A stretch of 64,000 bases of DNA, from the NCBI GenBank assembly GCA_013298145.1, contig JAAFJO010000003.1, forward strand, positions 248,001-312,000. Direction: 5' to 3'. Shown here piece after piece: positions 54,830-63,699 of this stretch. Source of the stretch: Betaproteobacteria bacterium (GTDB lineage: Bacteria; Pseudomonadota; Gammaproteobacteria; Burkholderiales; Casimicrobiaceae). Every line of letters begins with the position of its first letter. Position 1 is the first letter of the stretch. The notes beneath the pieces are model-generated. The model was not told the DNA's origin, ran no database searches, and worked only from the letters and a program-made list of their open reading frames with translations. The translations under genes were made by a program, and so were the position numbers.

Positions 54830-55605
54830 CCTGGCTGAATCGCGGCGATCCTTTTCCCGCGCTTAACGTCGCGCTGGATGAGCCCAACGGGCTACTTTGC
54901 GCAAGTATGGAGTTAAACGCTTCGCGCGTGCTCGCCGCCTATGAGCGGGGTATTTTTCCTTGGTACAGTGACGGGCAACCCGTGCTGTGGTGGAGCCCCG
55001 ATCCACGCATGGTGTTGCTTCCAAACAACTTCAAGCTCCATCGCAGCCTGAGGAAAGTGCTTCGCAATGCGGCGTACGAGCTGCGCGTAGATACGTGTTT
55101 CGAAGCCGTGATGCGCGCCTGCGCAGAGCCGCGACCTGAACAAGACGGCACTTGGATCAGCGAGGAGATCATTGCCGCTTATTGCGAAATTCATCGAGCG
55201 GGCTACGCGCATTCAGTTGAGACTTGGGTTGGCGGCGAACTGGTAGGGGGGCTCTACGGCATTGCGCTGGGTCGCGTTTTTTTTGGTGAGAGCATGTTCA
55301 TGCGCCAAACCGATGCATCAAAGATCGCTTTCGCCCACCTTGTTGCACAACTCACTCGCTGGGGCTTTGAGCTAATCGACTGCCAACAGGAAACGCGGCA
55401 CTTGGCGAGCTTTGGCGCGTCGCCCATTTCGCGTGCTGATTTTGCAGAACGCCTGGGACGGTTGGTACACTCAGATGCATTGGTTTCGCGAACAGGCACG
55501 TGGAAGTTTGACGATGACTTGCGAGTGGATTTTGTGCATTCAGCCGCACGACCCGAATCTGTATCTTCATCCTCTAGCGACGAGATCGCTAAGGCGGGCT
55601 CATGA
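54823..55605 (+). CDS. aat: Leucyl/phenylalanyl-tRNA-protein transferase
   Basis: Adds Leu or Phe to proteins with N-terminal Arg or Lys, marking them for ClpAP (N-degron pathway). 260 residues with [89 protein letters not shown] and the FFGESMF motif. The start is GTG 54823 inside the end of the Rieske gene. It couples to bpt by ATGA. Confidence 0.96.
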   Translation: MLTWLNRGDPFPALNVALDEPNGLLCASMELNASRVLAAYERGIFPWYSDGQPVLWWSPDPRMVLLPNNFKLHRSLRKVLRNAAYELRVDTCFEAVMRACAEPRPEQDGTWISEEIIAAYCEIHRAGYAHSVETWVGGELVGGLYGIALGRVFFGESMFMRQTDASKIAFAHLVAQLTRWGFELIDCQQETRHLASFGASPISRADFAERLGRLVHSDALVSRTGTWKFDDDLRVDFVHSAARPESVSSSSSDEIAKAGS

Positions 55606-56372
55606 GTAGTCCACGTGAACTAGCTCGGGTTCCGTGGCAGGCCCTGCAGTTTTATTCCACCGCGCCTTACCCCTGTAGCTACCTTTCGGATCATGTGGCA
55701 CGCTCGCAGGTGGCGACGCCCGGACACCTGATTGATTCGCAGGTGTACAGCGAGCTTTTGCGCGTGGGATTTCGCCGCAGCGGAACCTTTGTCTATCGTC
55801 CGCATTGCGATGGCTGCAACGCGTGCACCCCCTTACGCGTGCCTGTGCAGGCCTTCAAGGCGACGCGCAGCCAAAAGCGTGCATGGCAGCGCCACAGGCA
55901 CGCGCTCAGCGTACGCTTCGTGGCCCTCGAATACCGCGCAGAACACTACGAGCTTTACTTGCGCTATCAACGCTTACGCCATCAAGGCGGTGGCATGGAT
56001 CGAGACAGCCGAGAGCAGTATCAACATTTCTTACTGCAAAGCCATGTTGACACGTTGCTCGCTGAATTTCGCGATGATCACGGTCGGCTCGTGATGGTGA
56101 GTTTGATCGACGTATTGAGCGATGGCCTATCAGCGGTTTACACCTTCTATGATCCGTCGATCAAAGGCAGCCTCGGCACCTTCGGTGTGATGTGGCAAAT
56201 CGAGCTCGCTCGCGCTCATAACTTGCCCTATCTCTACTTGGGCTACTGGATTTCCGAGAGCAGCAAAATGTCCTACAAGGCAGAATTCGCGCCCTTCGAG
56301 AAACTCACTAAGCAAGGCTGGCTTCGATCCGACGTGACATCGCCGCCCGCTGAGCCGCACCCCGCGAGCTAA
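55602..56372 (+). CDS. bpt: Aspartate/glutamate leucyltransferase
   Basis: Adds Leu to N-terminal Asp or Glu, the second branch of the bacterial N-degron pathway. 256 residues of the ATE fold: [40 protein letters not shown] (conserved Cys cluster), [34 protein letters not shown] and [20 protein letters not shown]. It forms the usual aat-bpt pair. Its end overlaps the convergent oxidoreductase gene by 4 nt. Confidence 0.97.
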   Translation: MSSPRELARVPWQALQFYSTAPYPCSYLSDHVARSQVATPGHLIDSQVYSELLRVGFRRSGTFVYRPHCDGCNACTPLRVPVQAFKATRSQKRAWQRHRHALSVRFVALEYRAEHYELYLRYQRLRHQGGGMDRDSREQYQHFLLQSHVDTLLAEFRDDHGRLVMVSLIDVLSDGLSAVYTFYDPSIKGSLGTFGVMWQIELARAHNLPYLYLGYWISESSKMSYKAEFAPFEKLTKQGWLRSDVTSPPAEPHPAS

Positions 56373-57454
56373 ATCGATACCTCGTCGGTTACCCGGCGCG
56401 AGATATCCATCCCGCTCAACCAGGCGGCTTCAACGCCACCGGGCACCGCCTTGTGCTGCATACTCAACCAATCGCCGCACATGCCGAGGCCGATTTCGGC
56501 ATCCCAATACGAGTGGGTTTGTGAAAGCGGCTCCGTGACAGGCTGGACAGCGCGCCTCTTTGCGTGAGCGTAGCGCCACCGGTGCACCTGAAACGCACTC
56601 GCTGTTGCCGCTGAGATCTCGCGGAACTCGGCTAAGAGCGTGTCTGCAACCCGATCGCTTTGCGCCTCAATATGGGCGTCGCTCCATGCGTCAGATGCGT
56701 GCAATAACCACACTTCATCAGCGGGACGCGCAGGCTTTGACGCTTCGCGTACCGCGAGCGCGAGGGGCGAGTCGCTCAACTCAAGCAGGTCTTCGGTGAC
56801 CTCAACGCGCGACTCAAATCGGGCGATCACAGCCCAGGTGCCGCTCATCGGAATGGCGTGTGCGATCTCCATGGCGCGTTTTGCATGCGAAGCAATAGAT
56901 TGCTCAGGCGATTCTGCGCCCGTGATCGTTGAAAGCAGACGGCTTGCCTGAGGCGCGGGTAGCGCAAGGATTACGCCGTCGAATTGCTCAGGATGCCATC
57001 CTGCTTCAGCGCTGTGAAGCCGCCACGCCTGGTGCTCGCGCTGAAGCGTGTCAATCGTCGTCGAGCTGTAAATAGCGCGTGGCAGCGATGCCGCTAGGCT
57101 TCGCGCTGGCGCGGTCATGGTTTGAGTGCCTACCCAGAGCTCGTTCGCCGTGCCGGTCGGCCGCCAGCGCGCTGCAAGGTCGAGCTTTTCCCAACGCGCT
57201 ACTTCAGCCCTGAATGATGCGGTTGCCGCAGCGAATGCCGGAGCCCCATGGTCACATTGCCAAATCGGCGCTCTAGATGCCGCGAGTGACGCGTCTGGAG
57301 ACATCCCGGACCGCCGGGTTGCCATCCGCCCCCCAACACCGCGCGACTTCTCGAAAACATCCACGTATACGCCGCGAGCGCTAAGCTCGGCCGCCGCCGT
57401 CAACCCGGCGAGACCGGCACCGATCACCGCGAAACGGAATGAGGATTGAATCAT
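56369..57454 (-). CDS. Renalase-like NAD(P)/FAD-dependent oxidoreductase
   Basis: 361 residues with FAD loop [38 protein letters not shown] and the C-terminal [11 protein letters not shown]. This resembles the bacterial renalase/amine-oxidase-like group, which oxidises misformed dihydro-NAD(P) isomers or unknown amines. No partner genes. It is transcribed toward bpt; its promoter must lie in the 80 bp before tRNA-Val. Confidence 0.85.
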   Translation of the reverse strand: MIQSSFRFAVIGAGLAGLTAAAELSARGVYVDVFEKSRGVGGRMATRRSGMSPDASLAASRAPIWQCDHGAPAFAAATASFRAEVARWEKLDLAARWRPTGTANELWVGTQTMTAPARSLAASLPRAIYSSTTIDTLQREHQAWRLHSAEAGWHPEQFDGVILALPAPQASRLLSTITGAESPEQSIASHAKRAMEIAHAIPMSGTWAVIARFESRVEVTEDLLELSDSPLALAVREASKPARPADEVWLLHASDAWSDAHIEAQSDRVADTLLAEFREISAATASAFQVHRWRYAHAKRRAVQPVTEPLSQTHSYWDAEIGLGMCGDWLSMQHKAVPGGVEAAWLSGMDISRRVTDEVSI

Positions 57455-57532
57455 CTGAAACGACAGCGCGCGTTTTCCATCAACAACCTGGTGAGCGTGC
57501 GGGCGACCGATGAGGTAGGAGGGGAAAGAGGG

Positions 57533-57607
57533 TGGTGGACGGTACTGGGATCGAACCAGTGACCCCTGCCGTGTGAAGGCAGTGCTCTACCGCTGAGCTA
57601 ACCGTCC
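57533..57607 (-). tRNA. tRNA-Val (anticodon CAC)
   Basis: On the minus strand a 75-nt cloverleaf is complete: acceptor GGACGGT/ACCGTCC, D arm GCTC/GAGC, anticodon stem CTGCC/GGCAG around the loop TTCACAC (anticodon CAC, codon GTG), T arm ACTGG-TTCGATC-CCAGT and an encoded CCA. The first base, variable loop (5 nt) and T-loop are all standard. Confidence 0.97.
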
Positions 57608-58039
57608 GCTCGAGTCCACGGTGACCTTACAAGTGGTACGGTGGATCCATTTTGAAATTCTAGCAGCGCTCCGAGCGGGCAGCGGCGCGCGAGGCAGAGA
57701 TAAAACCCGGCGTCGCTGGGGGCGGCTGCGGGCGTTGCGGGCGATATTTGCACAGGCTGTCGCGTTTCGCTGCAGAATGGCGTCCTCACTTCAGAAGGTG
57801 CTTGCTCCGCGCTGCTACCCAGGGGCGGCGACCGCTGTTCTGAGATTGTTTAGTTTCAGCCCAAATCGCGGTTTCGCGGTCGCTGTTTTTCGAGTGGAGG
57901 CGCGTTGGGTATGCTTTCACCACCTTATCTGGAATAGGGCAATGCGAGATTTGACGACCCTTTGGCACAAAGCAATCGAAGCGGCTGCGATGTCTCGCGA
58001 AACAACAGGGATTAAAGCGCCCCAGAAAGCTGCGTCAGG
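57608..58039. other. Intergenic region before the ECF sigma operon
   Basis: 432 bp. It should contain promoters of the tRNA (minus) and of the sigma operon (plus); I could not place either. A 33-codon ORF from ATG 57942 ends in an ATGA overlap with the sigma gene (MRDLTTLWHKAIEAAAMSRE at its start). It might be a leader peptide but has no further support. Confidence 0.45.
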
Positions 58040-58636
58040 ATGACTACCGAGCTCGACGAAGACCAAACACTTGCTCGCGCGAGTAGCGATAGCGAGGCGA
58101 AGGCCATGCTCGCACAGATAGCCACTGGCGATCAGCAGGCGATGATTCGGTTCTACAAAGCCTTCGAGTCGCGCGTGTATGCGTTCGCGATGCGCCGCCT
58201 CTCCAATCCAGAGGAAGCAGAATCGGTGGTCGTTGAAACCATGTATGAAGTTTGGAAAGTTGCAAAAAACTTCAAAGGTGAGAGTCGAGCCGAGACTTGG
58301 CTGCTCGGCATCGCAAAGTACAAGTCGCTCGATAAGCTTCGCGCGCGCGACACCGAGACCGACGACATCGACGATCACGCTGAAACGCTCGCCGATGAAA
58401 CGCCTGGCGTGGAGCAGCTCGCTTACGCCAAAGAGCGTGCGCACGCGCTCTCAGACTGCGTGCAGGAGCTACCCAAGGATCAAAGCGAAGCGCTCCACCT
58501 CGTTTACTTCGAAGGCATGAGCGTGGAGGAGGTGAGCGAAATCCAGTCCATCCCTGGCGGCACGGTGAAAACGCGCCTTTTTCACGCCCGAAAAAAGCTC
58601 AAGGACTGTTTAGAGCGAAATTCAATCGAAATTTGA
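58040..58636 (+). CDS. ECF-family RNA polymerase sigma factor
   Basis: 198 residues with the two ECF domains only: sigma-2 at about 33-103 (FYKAFESRVYAFAMRRLSNP, TWLLGIAKYKSLDKLRAR) and sigma-4 at about 134-190 (LPKDQSEALHLVYFEGMSVE, GGTVKTRLFHARKKLKDCL). The linker is acidic (TETDDIDDHAETLADETP). The anti-sigma gene follows after 69 bp and a subtilase gene after that, so the three probably form one regulated unit and the sigma likely drives its own operon. Confidence 0.93.
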   Translation: MTTELDEDQTLARASSDSEAKAMLAQIATGDQQAMIRFYKAFESRVYAFAMRRLSNPEEAESVVVETMYEVWKVAKNFKGESRAETWLLGIAKYKSLDKLRARDTETDDIDDHAETLADETPGVEQLAYAKERAHALSDCVQELPKDQSEALHLVYFEGMSVEEVSEIQSIPGGTVKTRLFHARKKLKDCLERNSIEI

Positions 58637-58705
58637 CCGAACGATTGAACCAAACGTCGGCGAACAACGACACACCTGCAACTAGACCCGTTCTCAAGAA
58701 TCATC

Positions 58706-59365
58706 ATGGCCAGCATCTCCCTCGAAGACTTCCAGCGCCGCACCGAACAAATCCCCTTTTTGCTCAACGGCACGTTGCCCGCAGATGAGCGAAACGCCCT
58801 TAAAGCGGCCATCGCGGCCGACCCGGCGCTCGCTCGTGAACTGGAGCTTCACAAACGAATCCGCGAGGCCGTGAGCCAAAGTGCGGCTGTGCCAGCGCGC
58901 TCGTCGTTGCCGCAGTTTCTCAATCGTCTCGCAGCCGAATCGCAGCGGGAGGTAAATCGTTCCAGCGAGAACGTCGCTACCCTCGAGCGAAAAGTCACGC
59001 CGCTGTCGCAAGAGCTTCGCAGTCGCCGCGGCTGGAAAGTGGCGTTTGCATTGGCCGCAAGCTTGGTTGTGATCCAGGCTGCGATGCTCGCGCCGTTTCT
59101 CAAACAAGCCTCACCTACGCTCGAACCTCTTTCGGGTGCGTCGAGCGTGCCAGCGGCGGCGAATCTGCAGCTCACCTTTAAGCCCGAAGCGACAGAGAAG
59201 CAAATCCGCGAGCTGCTGCGTGCAAACGGCATTGAAATTGTGGCTGGGCCATCCGCGTTGGGCGTTTACTCCGCACGTGCGCAAGATGCGAACGCGGCTG
59301 TGAAGGCAATCGCCGCGAATTCTCTGGTCGTTGAAAGTGCTTCAGCTATTTCGGTTAAGCCCTGA
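58706..59365 (+). CDS. Membrane anti-sigma factor with propeptide-like periplasmic tail
   Basis: 219 residues. The N-terminal cytoplasmic part (1-60, with IPFLLNGTLPADERNALKAA) follows the anti-sigma domain pattern but has no Cys and no zinc HxxxCxxC motif. One membrane helix spans about 111-132 (KVAFALAASLVVIQAAMLAP). The periplasmic end (153-219: LQLTFKPEATEKQIRELLRA, IVAGPSALGVYSARAQDANA) has the strand-helix-strand pattern of subtilase inhibitor/propeptide domains. It lies between the sigma factor and a subtilisin-like protease. Inference: it holds the sigma factor at the membrane and is released by proteolysis. Confidence 0.85.
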   Translation: MASISLEDFQRRTEQIPFLLNGTLPADERNALKAAIAADPALARELELHKRIREAVSQSAAVPARSSLPQFLNRLAAESQREVNRSSENVATLERKVTPLSQELRSRRGWKVAFALAASLVVIQAAMLAPFLKQASPTLEPLSGASSVPAAANLQLTFKPEATEKQIRELLRANGIEIVAGPSALGVYSARAQDANAAVKAIAANSLVVESASAISVKP

Positions 59366-59395
59366 ATTAACTGGGGCTTGAGGAAAGATTGTTAA

Positions 59396-61561
59396 ATGAT
59401 CAGGAAGGCGTTTTTTTCGAGCCGCCCCCCCGTTAAAAAGCTCATCCTTGCACTGAGTTCAACGGGGTGGTTATTCTCTGGCAATGCCCTCGCCGCGACG
59501 ACCGCGCCGCCGCCGCCTCCAAGCTCGCCGCCACTCTATGCCCCAGGCGTTGACGCGTTGGCACGAGCTGCGGCGCAATCATCCTCGGCGCAAGCCCAGG
59601 CCGCGCTGGCCGAACGATGCAAAGCGCTGCTCGCTGCTGGCCGTGCCGTGTCGCAGATGCCTCCCGAGTGCAAACCATATTTGCCAACTGTGCCAACTGC
59701 GTCGGGCGCGCCGCGTCCGACCCTAGTCGTTCCGCCTTCGCTCTTTGCGTACACGCCTGCGGTGAGCGCGCTCAGGCCACCGAGTGCGGCACCCACGCCC
59801 GTTCCCCCGAGCGCTTCGCCGATGCTACCGTCCGATCTTCCTTCGCTCAAGAAATACTGCGAGGCCTTGCTCGCGCGCGGCGCTGCGTACGCGCAACTCC
59901 CAGCAGAGTGTCGCCGCGTGCTCCCCGATCCGGGAAACACCTCGCCGCCCGTGCCACCTGCGGGAGCGGTGCCAATGTGTCCCGACCCGACCGTGTTTAC
60001 CCATGTGCGGATGATTCCCTGCCCGCCCGCGCCGGCGCCCTCCGGGCAACGCAGCACGCCGAACCCGCCCGCGCCGCCCTCGGGCCCGACCACCCGCCCT
60101 CCGGGACCTGCACCCGCGCCCGCCCCAACCGCAACGCCAACGCCCCCGCCGCCCGTAACGCGTCCGCCAGCATCGGCGACGCCGCCTGCGCCCGTTCAGC
60201 CACCTCCACCCGCACCCGCACCCGCACCAGAGCCCGCGCCGCCCGCCCCAATTGCCACGCCCGCGCCGATTGCGCCTGCGCCCGCACCGCCACCGCCGCC
60301 GCCGATGGTCCGCGGGGCCGCGTCGCAAATTCCGATGGGGGGTGGCAGTGCCGGCGTATCGCCGTTGTCGCTGCCGCCGCCGCGACCGCCGACGCCGCCA
60401 TCCGCCCCTGCCGCCGCACCTGTAGCGACGGCTGATGCGAATGACTACGAAGCGGGTGAAGTGGTTGTCTTCGCGCCTTTCGCGCAAGCTGCGATCGGTG
60501 CGCTAGACGTGATCGCAAACGCTGGTGGCACTGTGTTGTTACAAGAGAATCTTGCTGCGCTCGAAGGGCTTCTACTTCGCGTTCGCGCAAATGACGGCGA
60601 CGCGGTTCGACTCGCGCAAGTGCTCCGCGCGCAGCTACCGCAAGCAGCGGTCGACTTGCATGGCCGACTCTTTCTTTTTCCGCTTTCTGGCGCGGCGGGG
60701 CCGGGGGGCGCGCCGCGGCATTACGCAAGAGCGATGCTGCAATTTCCGTCAACGCCGCCATCGCTCCTTCGAGAAATGCGCGTGGGAATCATTGATTCTG
60801 GCGTCGAACGCGTTGGCGCGCTTCGAAATGGCGTGGCCGGTGAACGAAGCTTCCTGCCCAAAGAGCAGTCGCCCGCGGACAGCGTGCACGGCACAGCGGT
60901 CGCCTCCCTCATCGCCGGGCAAGATGACCGCGCTGGGTTTTCTGGGGCTGCTCCCGGTGCCAAATTGTTCGTCGCGCGGGCAATGAGCAATTTGCCAGAC
61001 GGACGAAGCTACACCAATGCGGTGTCGGTGTTGCAGGCGCTTAACTGGCTCGCCAGCGAACGTGTGCCCATCGTGAATATGAGCTTGGGCGGCAAGGGCG
61101 ATGCCACGCTCGCGCTCGGAATCGCGCAAGCGATTCGAAAGGGCATGACGGTTGTCGCTGCTGCCGGTAACGGCGGACCGAGCGCGGCGGCCTCGTTTCC
61201 AGCCGCCTTGCCAAACGTGATTGCGGTGACCGCCGTGGATGTTGAATCGAAGCTTTACAAAGACGCCAATCGCGGGGATTACGTGATGGTGGCGGCGCCG
61301 GGCGTGGATGTTTGGGCACCCCAGCGAGACGGCAGCGGCAACTACGTTTCAGGCACCTCATTTGCCTCGGCTTGGGTGAGCGGCGCGGTTGCGTATGCGA
61401 TTGCCAGCGCAACTGTTTCCGATGCGTCCACCGGCGCTCGTTTGGGGGATGCGCTTTGTCGCTCTAGCCGCGATCTAGGCAAGGGCGGGCGCGATACGGA
61501 ATATGGCTGCGGCTTGCTACAGGTGGGTGCGCTCTTAGACGCTGTGAAAACTTCTAAATAG
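59396..61561 (+). CDS. Secreted subtilisin-like (S8) serine protease with proline-rich N-terminal region
   Basis: 721 residues. Signal peptide about 1-33. Residues 75-92 and 155-172 are two copies of a Cys-x16-Cys unit (CKALLAAGRAVSQMPPEC and CEALLARGAAYAQLPAEC); Cys195 and Cys209 follow. Residues about 210-345 are extremely rich in Pro and Ala. A prodomain-like segment (352-430) precedes the S8 catalytic domain (about 460-715) with Asp467 (GIIDSGVE), His499 (SVHGTAVASLIAG), oxyanion Asn592 and Ser655 (SGTSFASAWVSGA). It lies 30 bp after the anti-sigma gene. A periplasmic or surface protease spanning the wall is likely; the anti-sigma factor is a candidate substrate. Confidence 0.9.
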   Translation: MIRKAFFSSRPPVKKLILALSSTGWLFSGNALAATTAPPPPPSSPPLYAPGVDALARAAAQSSSAQAQAALAERCKALLAAGRAVSQMPPECKPYLPTVPTASGAPRPTLVVPPSLFAYTPAVSALRPPSAAPTPVPPSASPMLPSDLPSLKKYCEALLARGAAYAQLPAECRRVLPDPGNTSPPVPPAGAVPMCPDPTVFTHVRMIPCPPAPAPSGQRSTPNPPAPPSGPTTRPPGPAPAPAPTATPTPPPPVTRPPASATPPAPVQPPPPAPAPAPEPAPPAPIATPAPIAPAPAPPPPPPMVRGAASQIPMGGGSAGVSPLSLPPPRPPTPPSAPAAAPVATADANDYEAGEVVVFAPFAQAAIGALDVIANAGGTVLLQENLAALEGLLLRVRANDGDAVRLAQVLRAQLPQAAVDLHGRLFLFPLSGAAGPGGAPRHYARAMLQFPSTPPSLLREMRVGIIDSGVERVGALRNGVAGERSFLPKEQSPADSVHGTAVASLIAGQDDRAGFSGAAPGAKLFVARAMSNLPDGRSYTNAVSVLQALNWLASERVPIVNMSLGGKGDATLALGIAQAIRKGMTVVAAAGNGGPSAAASFPAALPNVIAVTAVDVESKLYKDANRGDYVMVAAPGVDVWAPQRDGSGNYVSGTSFASAWVSGAVAYAIASATVSDASTGARLGDALCRSSRDLGKGGRDTEYGCGLLQVGALLDAVKTSK

Positions 61562-61608
61562 CTTTCGCGCTACTCGCATTCGTTCACTCGGGCTAGCGCG
61601 ATAAAAAC

Positions 61609-61632
61609 ATACTTTTCAAGGAAAAGTATTTT
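61609..61632. terminator. Hairpin terminator between S8 protease and convergent gene
   Basis: ATACTTTTC, loop AAG, GAAAAGTAT is a perfect 9-bp stem followed by TTT on the plus strand and preceded by an A-run that serves the minus strand. It is well placed as a bidirectional terminator between two converging units. Confidence 0.75.
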
Positions 61633-61690
61633 GTTCGCTTAGCCCCCATTCAACGGGCGTAAGCAACGATAAGATACAGGTCAACGCCTA

Positions 61691-62791
61691 CTACCCGATG
61701 TATCTTGCGATCCATTCGCGATCAATTTTGTGTTTCCAGCGCCAGGCCCAGCCGCCCGAGAGAGCAAAGCCGTTGCGCGCTGCGATTGCGCGCTTGTCTC
61801 CAAGCGAGATGAGCGAAAGCGCGTCGGGCTTGTGCTCGTACGTTGAAAGCTCTCCGCCTCTCACCGCGCGGCGTAAATTCTCGTAGAGTACCGGACCCTG
61901 CCGCACCGCGAAAACGCCCGCCTTCGGAATGTCCACTTTCGGGTTCGACGCGCAATCCCCTGCCGCAAAAATGTTTTTGTGGCTGCGCGATTGCAAACCG
62001 CTATTTACGGAAATACTACCGTCATCTGTCTTGCTAATTTCGATTTCTGCGAGCAGCGGTGCCGGTGCGTAGCCTGTTGCAAGAATTGTTAATTGGCTGG
62101 GAACGAAGTCACCCGTTTCGAGCACCAGCCTTGTGGGTTCAACGGCGCGCACAGGCGATTGCTCGCTCACCTGCACGCGAAGCGATTTACATGCGGCCAG
62201 TGCCGTGCGGCGTGCGCTAGCGGGAAAGCCAGGAAGCAAATCGGTCGCGCTGACGATACCAATTCGCTTCTCCGGAGTACCGCGCCAGCGATATGCCAGC
62301 GCAAGTGCGACTTCAAGCGCCGCCGCCCCACCGCCTACGATTTGGATGTTGAGGCCTGATGAACGAATTGCATCGCGCTCGTTGATGGCAGCGAAAAGCA
62401 CATCTACGGGACGCACGGGAACGACGTACGACCCGGGCGTAGTGGGCAAAGGGAAGGACACGCTGCCGATATCAAAAGACGCGACGTCATAAAAATGGCG
62501 ATCACCAACAGACGTGTAAACGCGTTGCAGCGCGGGATCGACTTGAGTGACTGCTGCCTCGATGAAGCGCACACGGGCTTTCTGACAGAGCGCCCAGAGA
62601 TTGACCTTTGCGTCGTTTGCTGGGTAGTGACCCGCGAGCACGCCGGGCACCATGCCCGAATACCAAACGCTGGGACTAGGATCGAGCAGTGCAACGTCGG
62701 TGTCGGGAAAGGGTTTTTCGGCGAGCCGACGCAGCACCTCTACGTGCGCATGACCGCCGCCCACCAGCAACAGCGTCTTTTTGTCGCTCAT
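61691..62791 (-). CDS. NDH-2-like pyridine nucleotide-disulfide oxidoreductase (SelD-associated type)
   Basis: 366 residues. The start LLLVGGGHAHVEVLRRLAEK is the mark of the family usually found fused or adjacent to selenophosphate synthetase (TIGR03169 group, from memory). Further: LLDPSPSVWYSGMVPGVLAG, second dinucleotide loop IQIVGGGAAALEVALALAYR, ILATGYAPAPLLAE and IFAAGDCASNPKVDIPKAGV. It is FAD-dependent; the electron acceptor may be quinone or a selenium/sulfur species. No selD is present in the window. It overlaps prmB by ATGA. Confidence 0.87.
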   Translation of the reverse strand: MSDKKTLLLVGGGHAHVEVLRRLAEKPFPDTDVALLDPSPSVWYSGMVPGVLAGHYPANDAKVNLWALCQKARVRFIEAAVTQVDPALQRVYTSVGDRHFYDVASFDIGSVSFPLPTTPGSYVVPVRPVDVLFAAINERDAIRSSGLNIQIVGGGAAALEVALALAYRWRGTPEKRIGIVSATDLLPGFPASARRTALAACKSLRVQVSEQSPVRAVEPTRLVLETGDFVPSQLTILATGYAPAPLLAEIEISKTDDGSISVNSGLQSRSHKNIFAAGDCASNPKVDIPKAGVFAVRQGPVLYENLRRAVRGGELSTYEHKPDALSLISLGDKRAIAARNGFALSGGWAWRWKHKIDREWIARYIG

Positions 62792-63699
62792 CGGCGGAAA
62801 TCCTCCGCACGCAGCATAAAAACGCCGTCCTCGGTTCCGTTGGTTGAAATCCAGGTGAAGGGGAGATGCGGAAACGCTGCTTCAACAAGGAACCGGTTGT
62901 GTCCGATGTCCACGAAGAGCATACCGTTCGGCGTGAGTCGCGAAGGCGCCTCCGCGAGCAAGCGGTGCAACACATCGCACCCGTCTAAACCTGCGGCTAG
63001 CGCGAGCGCTGGTTCACGCTCGAATTCGGGCGGCAGCGCCTCCATGCTGTCATCTGTAACGTAGGGAGGATTGGAAACGATCACGTCGAACTGAGCGTCC
63101 GACCAGGGCGCGAAGAGATCGCCTTCTCGAAGCTCAATGACATCGCTCAAATCGTGTGCATCGATGTTTTCAGCGGCAACCTCAAGCGCTTCGGCAGAGA
63201 TATCGCTTGCGTAGACGAGCGAATTTTCAAGCTCCTGCGCGGCGATGATCGCGAGGCATCCTGAGCCCGTACATAAATCTAGTACGGTTAAGTTTGGATG
63301 GCGATCCGCGAGCCAAGGTGAGAGCCCCTTAACGAGCAACTCACCCAAATAAGAACGCGGAATCAACACCGACTCATTCACCAAAAAGCGATAACCGCAT
63401 TGCTCCGTGAACCCGAGCACATAAGCGCTTGGCACGCGTTCAACACAGCGCCGTTTGAGCATCTCGAAGAGCGCAACTTTTTCCGAGTTTGTCACTGCGT
63501 ACGCTTTGAAGGAGTCGAATGCATCAAGTGGCAGGTTTAATGCGCCAAGCACAAGAAAGCTCGCGTCATCGGCCGGGCCCAGCGTGCCTTGGCCGTACTC
63601 AGCCCCGGCCGTCTTGAGCTGGGTGAACGCAAAGCGCCACCAATCGCCGATCGTCGCGAGCTCGGCGGGCGGCGACGTCGGGAAATCCAATCGGGTCAT
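62788..63699 (-). CDS. prmB: 50S ribosomal protein L3 glutamine methyltransferase
   Basis: N5-methylates a glutamine of ribosomal protein L3. 303 residues with VLIPRSYLGELL (PrmB-type, distinguishing it from PrmC), SAM loop VLDLCTGSGCLAIIAAQ, and the catalytic FDVIVSNPPYV. It is coupled by ATGA to both pilU upstream and the oxidoreductase downstream. Confidence 0.95.
   Translation of the reverse strand: MTRLDFPTSPPAELATIGDWWRFAFTQLKTAGAEYGQGTLGPADDASFLVLGALNLPLDAFDSFKAYAVTNSEKVALFEMLKRRCVERVPSAYVLGFTEQCGYRFLVNESVLIPRSYLGELLVKGLSPWLADRHPNLTVLDLCTGSGCLAIIAAQELENSLVYASDISAEALEVAAENIDAHDLSDVIELREGDLFAPWSDAQFDVIVSNPPYVTDDSMEALPPEFEREPALALAAGLDGCDVLHRLLAEAPSRLTPNGMLFVDIGHNRFLVEAAFPHLPFTWISTNGTEDGVFMLRAEDFRR

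Noticed and set aside
57621..58043. 140-codon ORF overlapping tRNA flank and the sigma start
   Set aside because: Arg/Ala/Trp composition without family features, and the only attractive part is the last 33 codons. The ATGA overlap with the sigma gene is suggestive but not enough to call a gene.
60000..60440. Dense short repeats in the S8 gene as a possible CRISPR or satellite
   Set aside because: They are codons for Pro and Ala in one open frame, with no regular repeat-spacer spacing.
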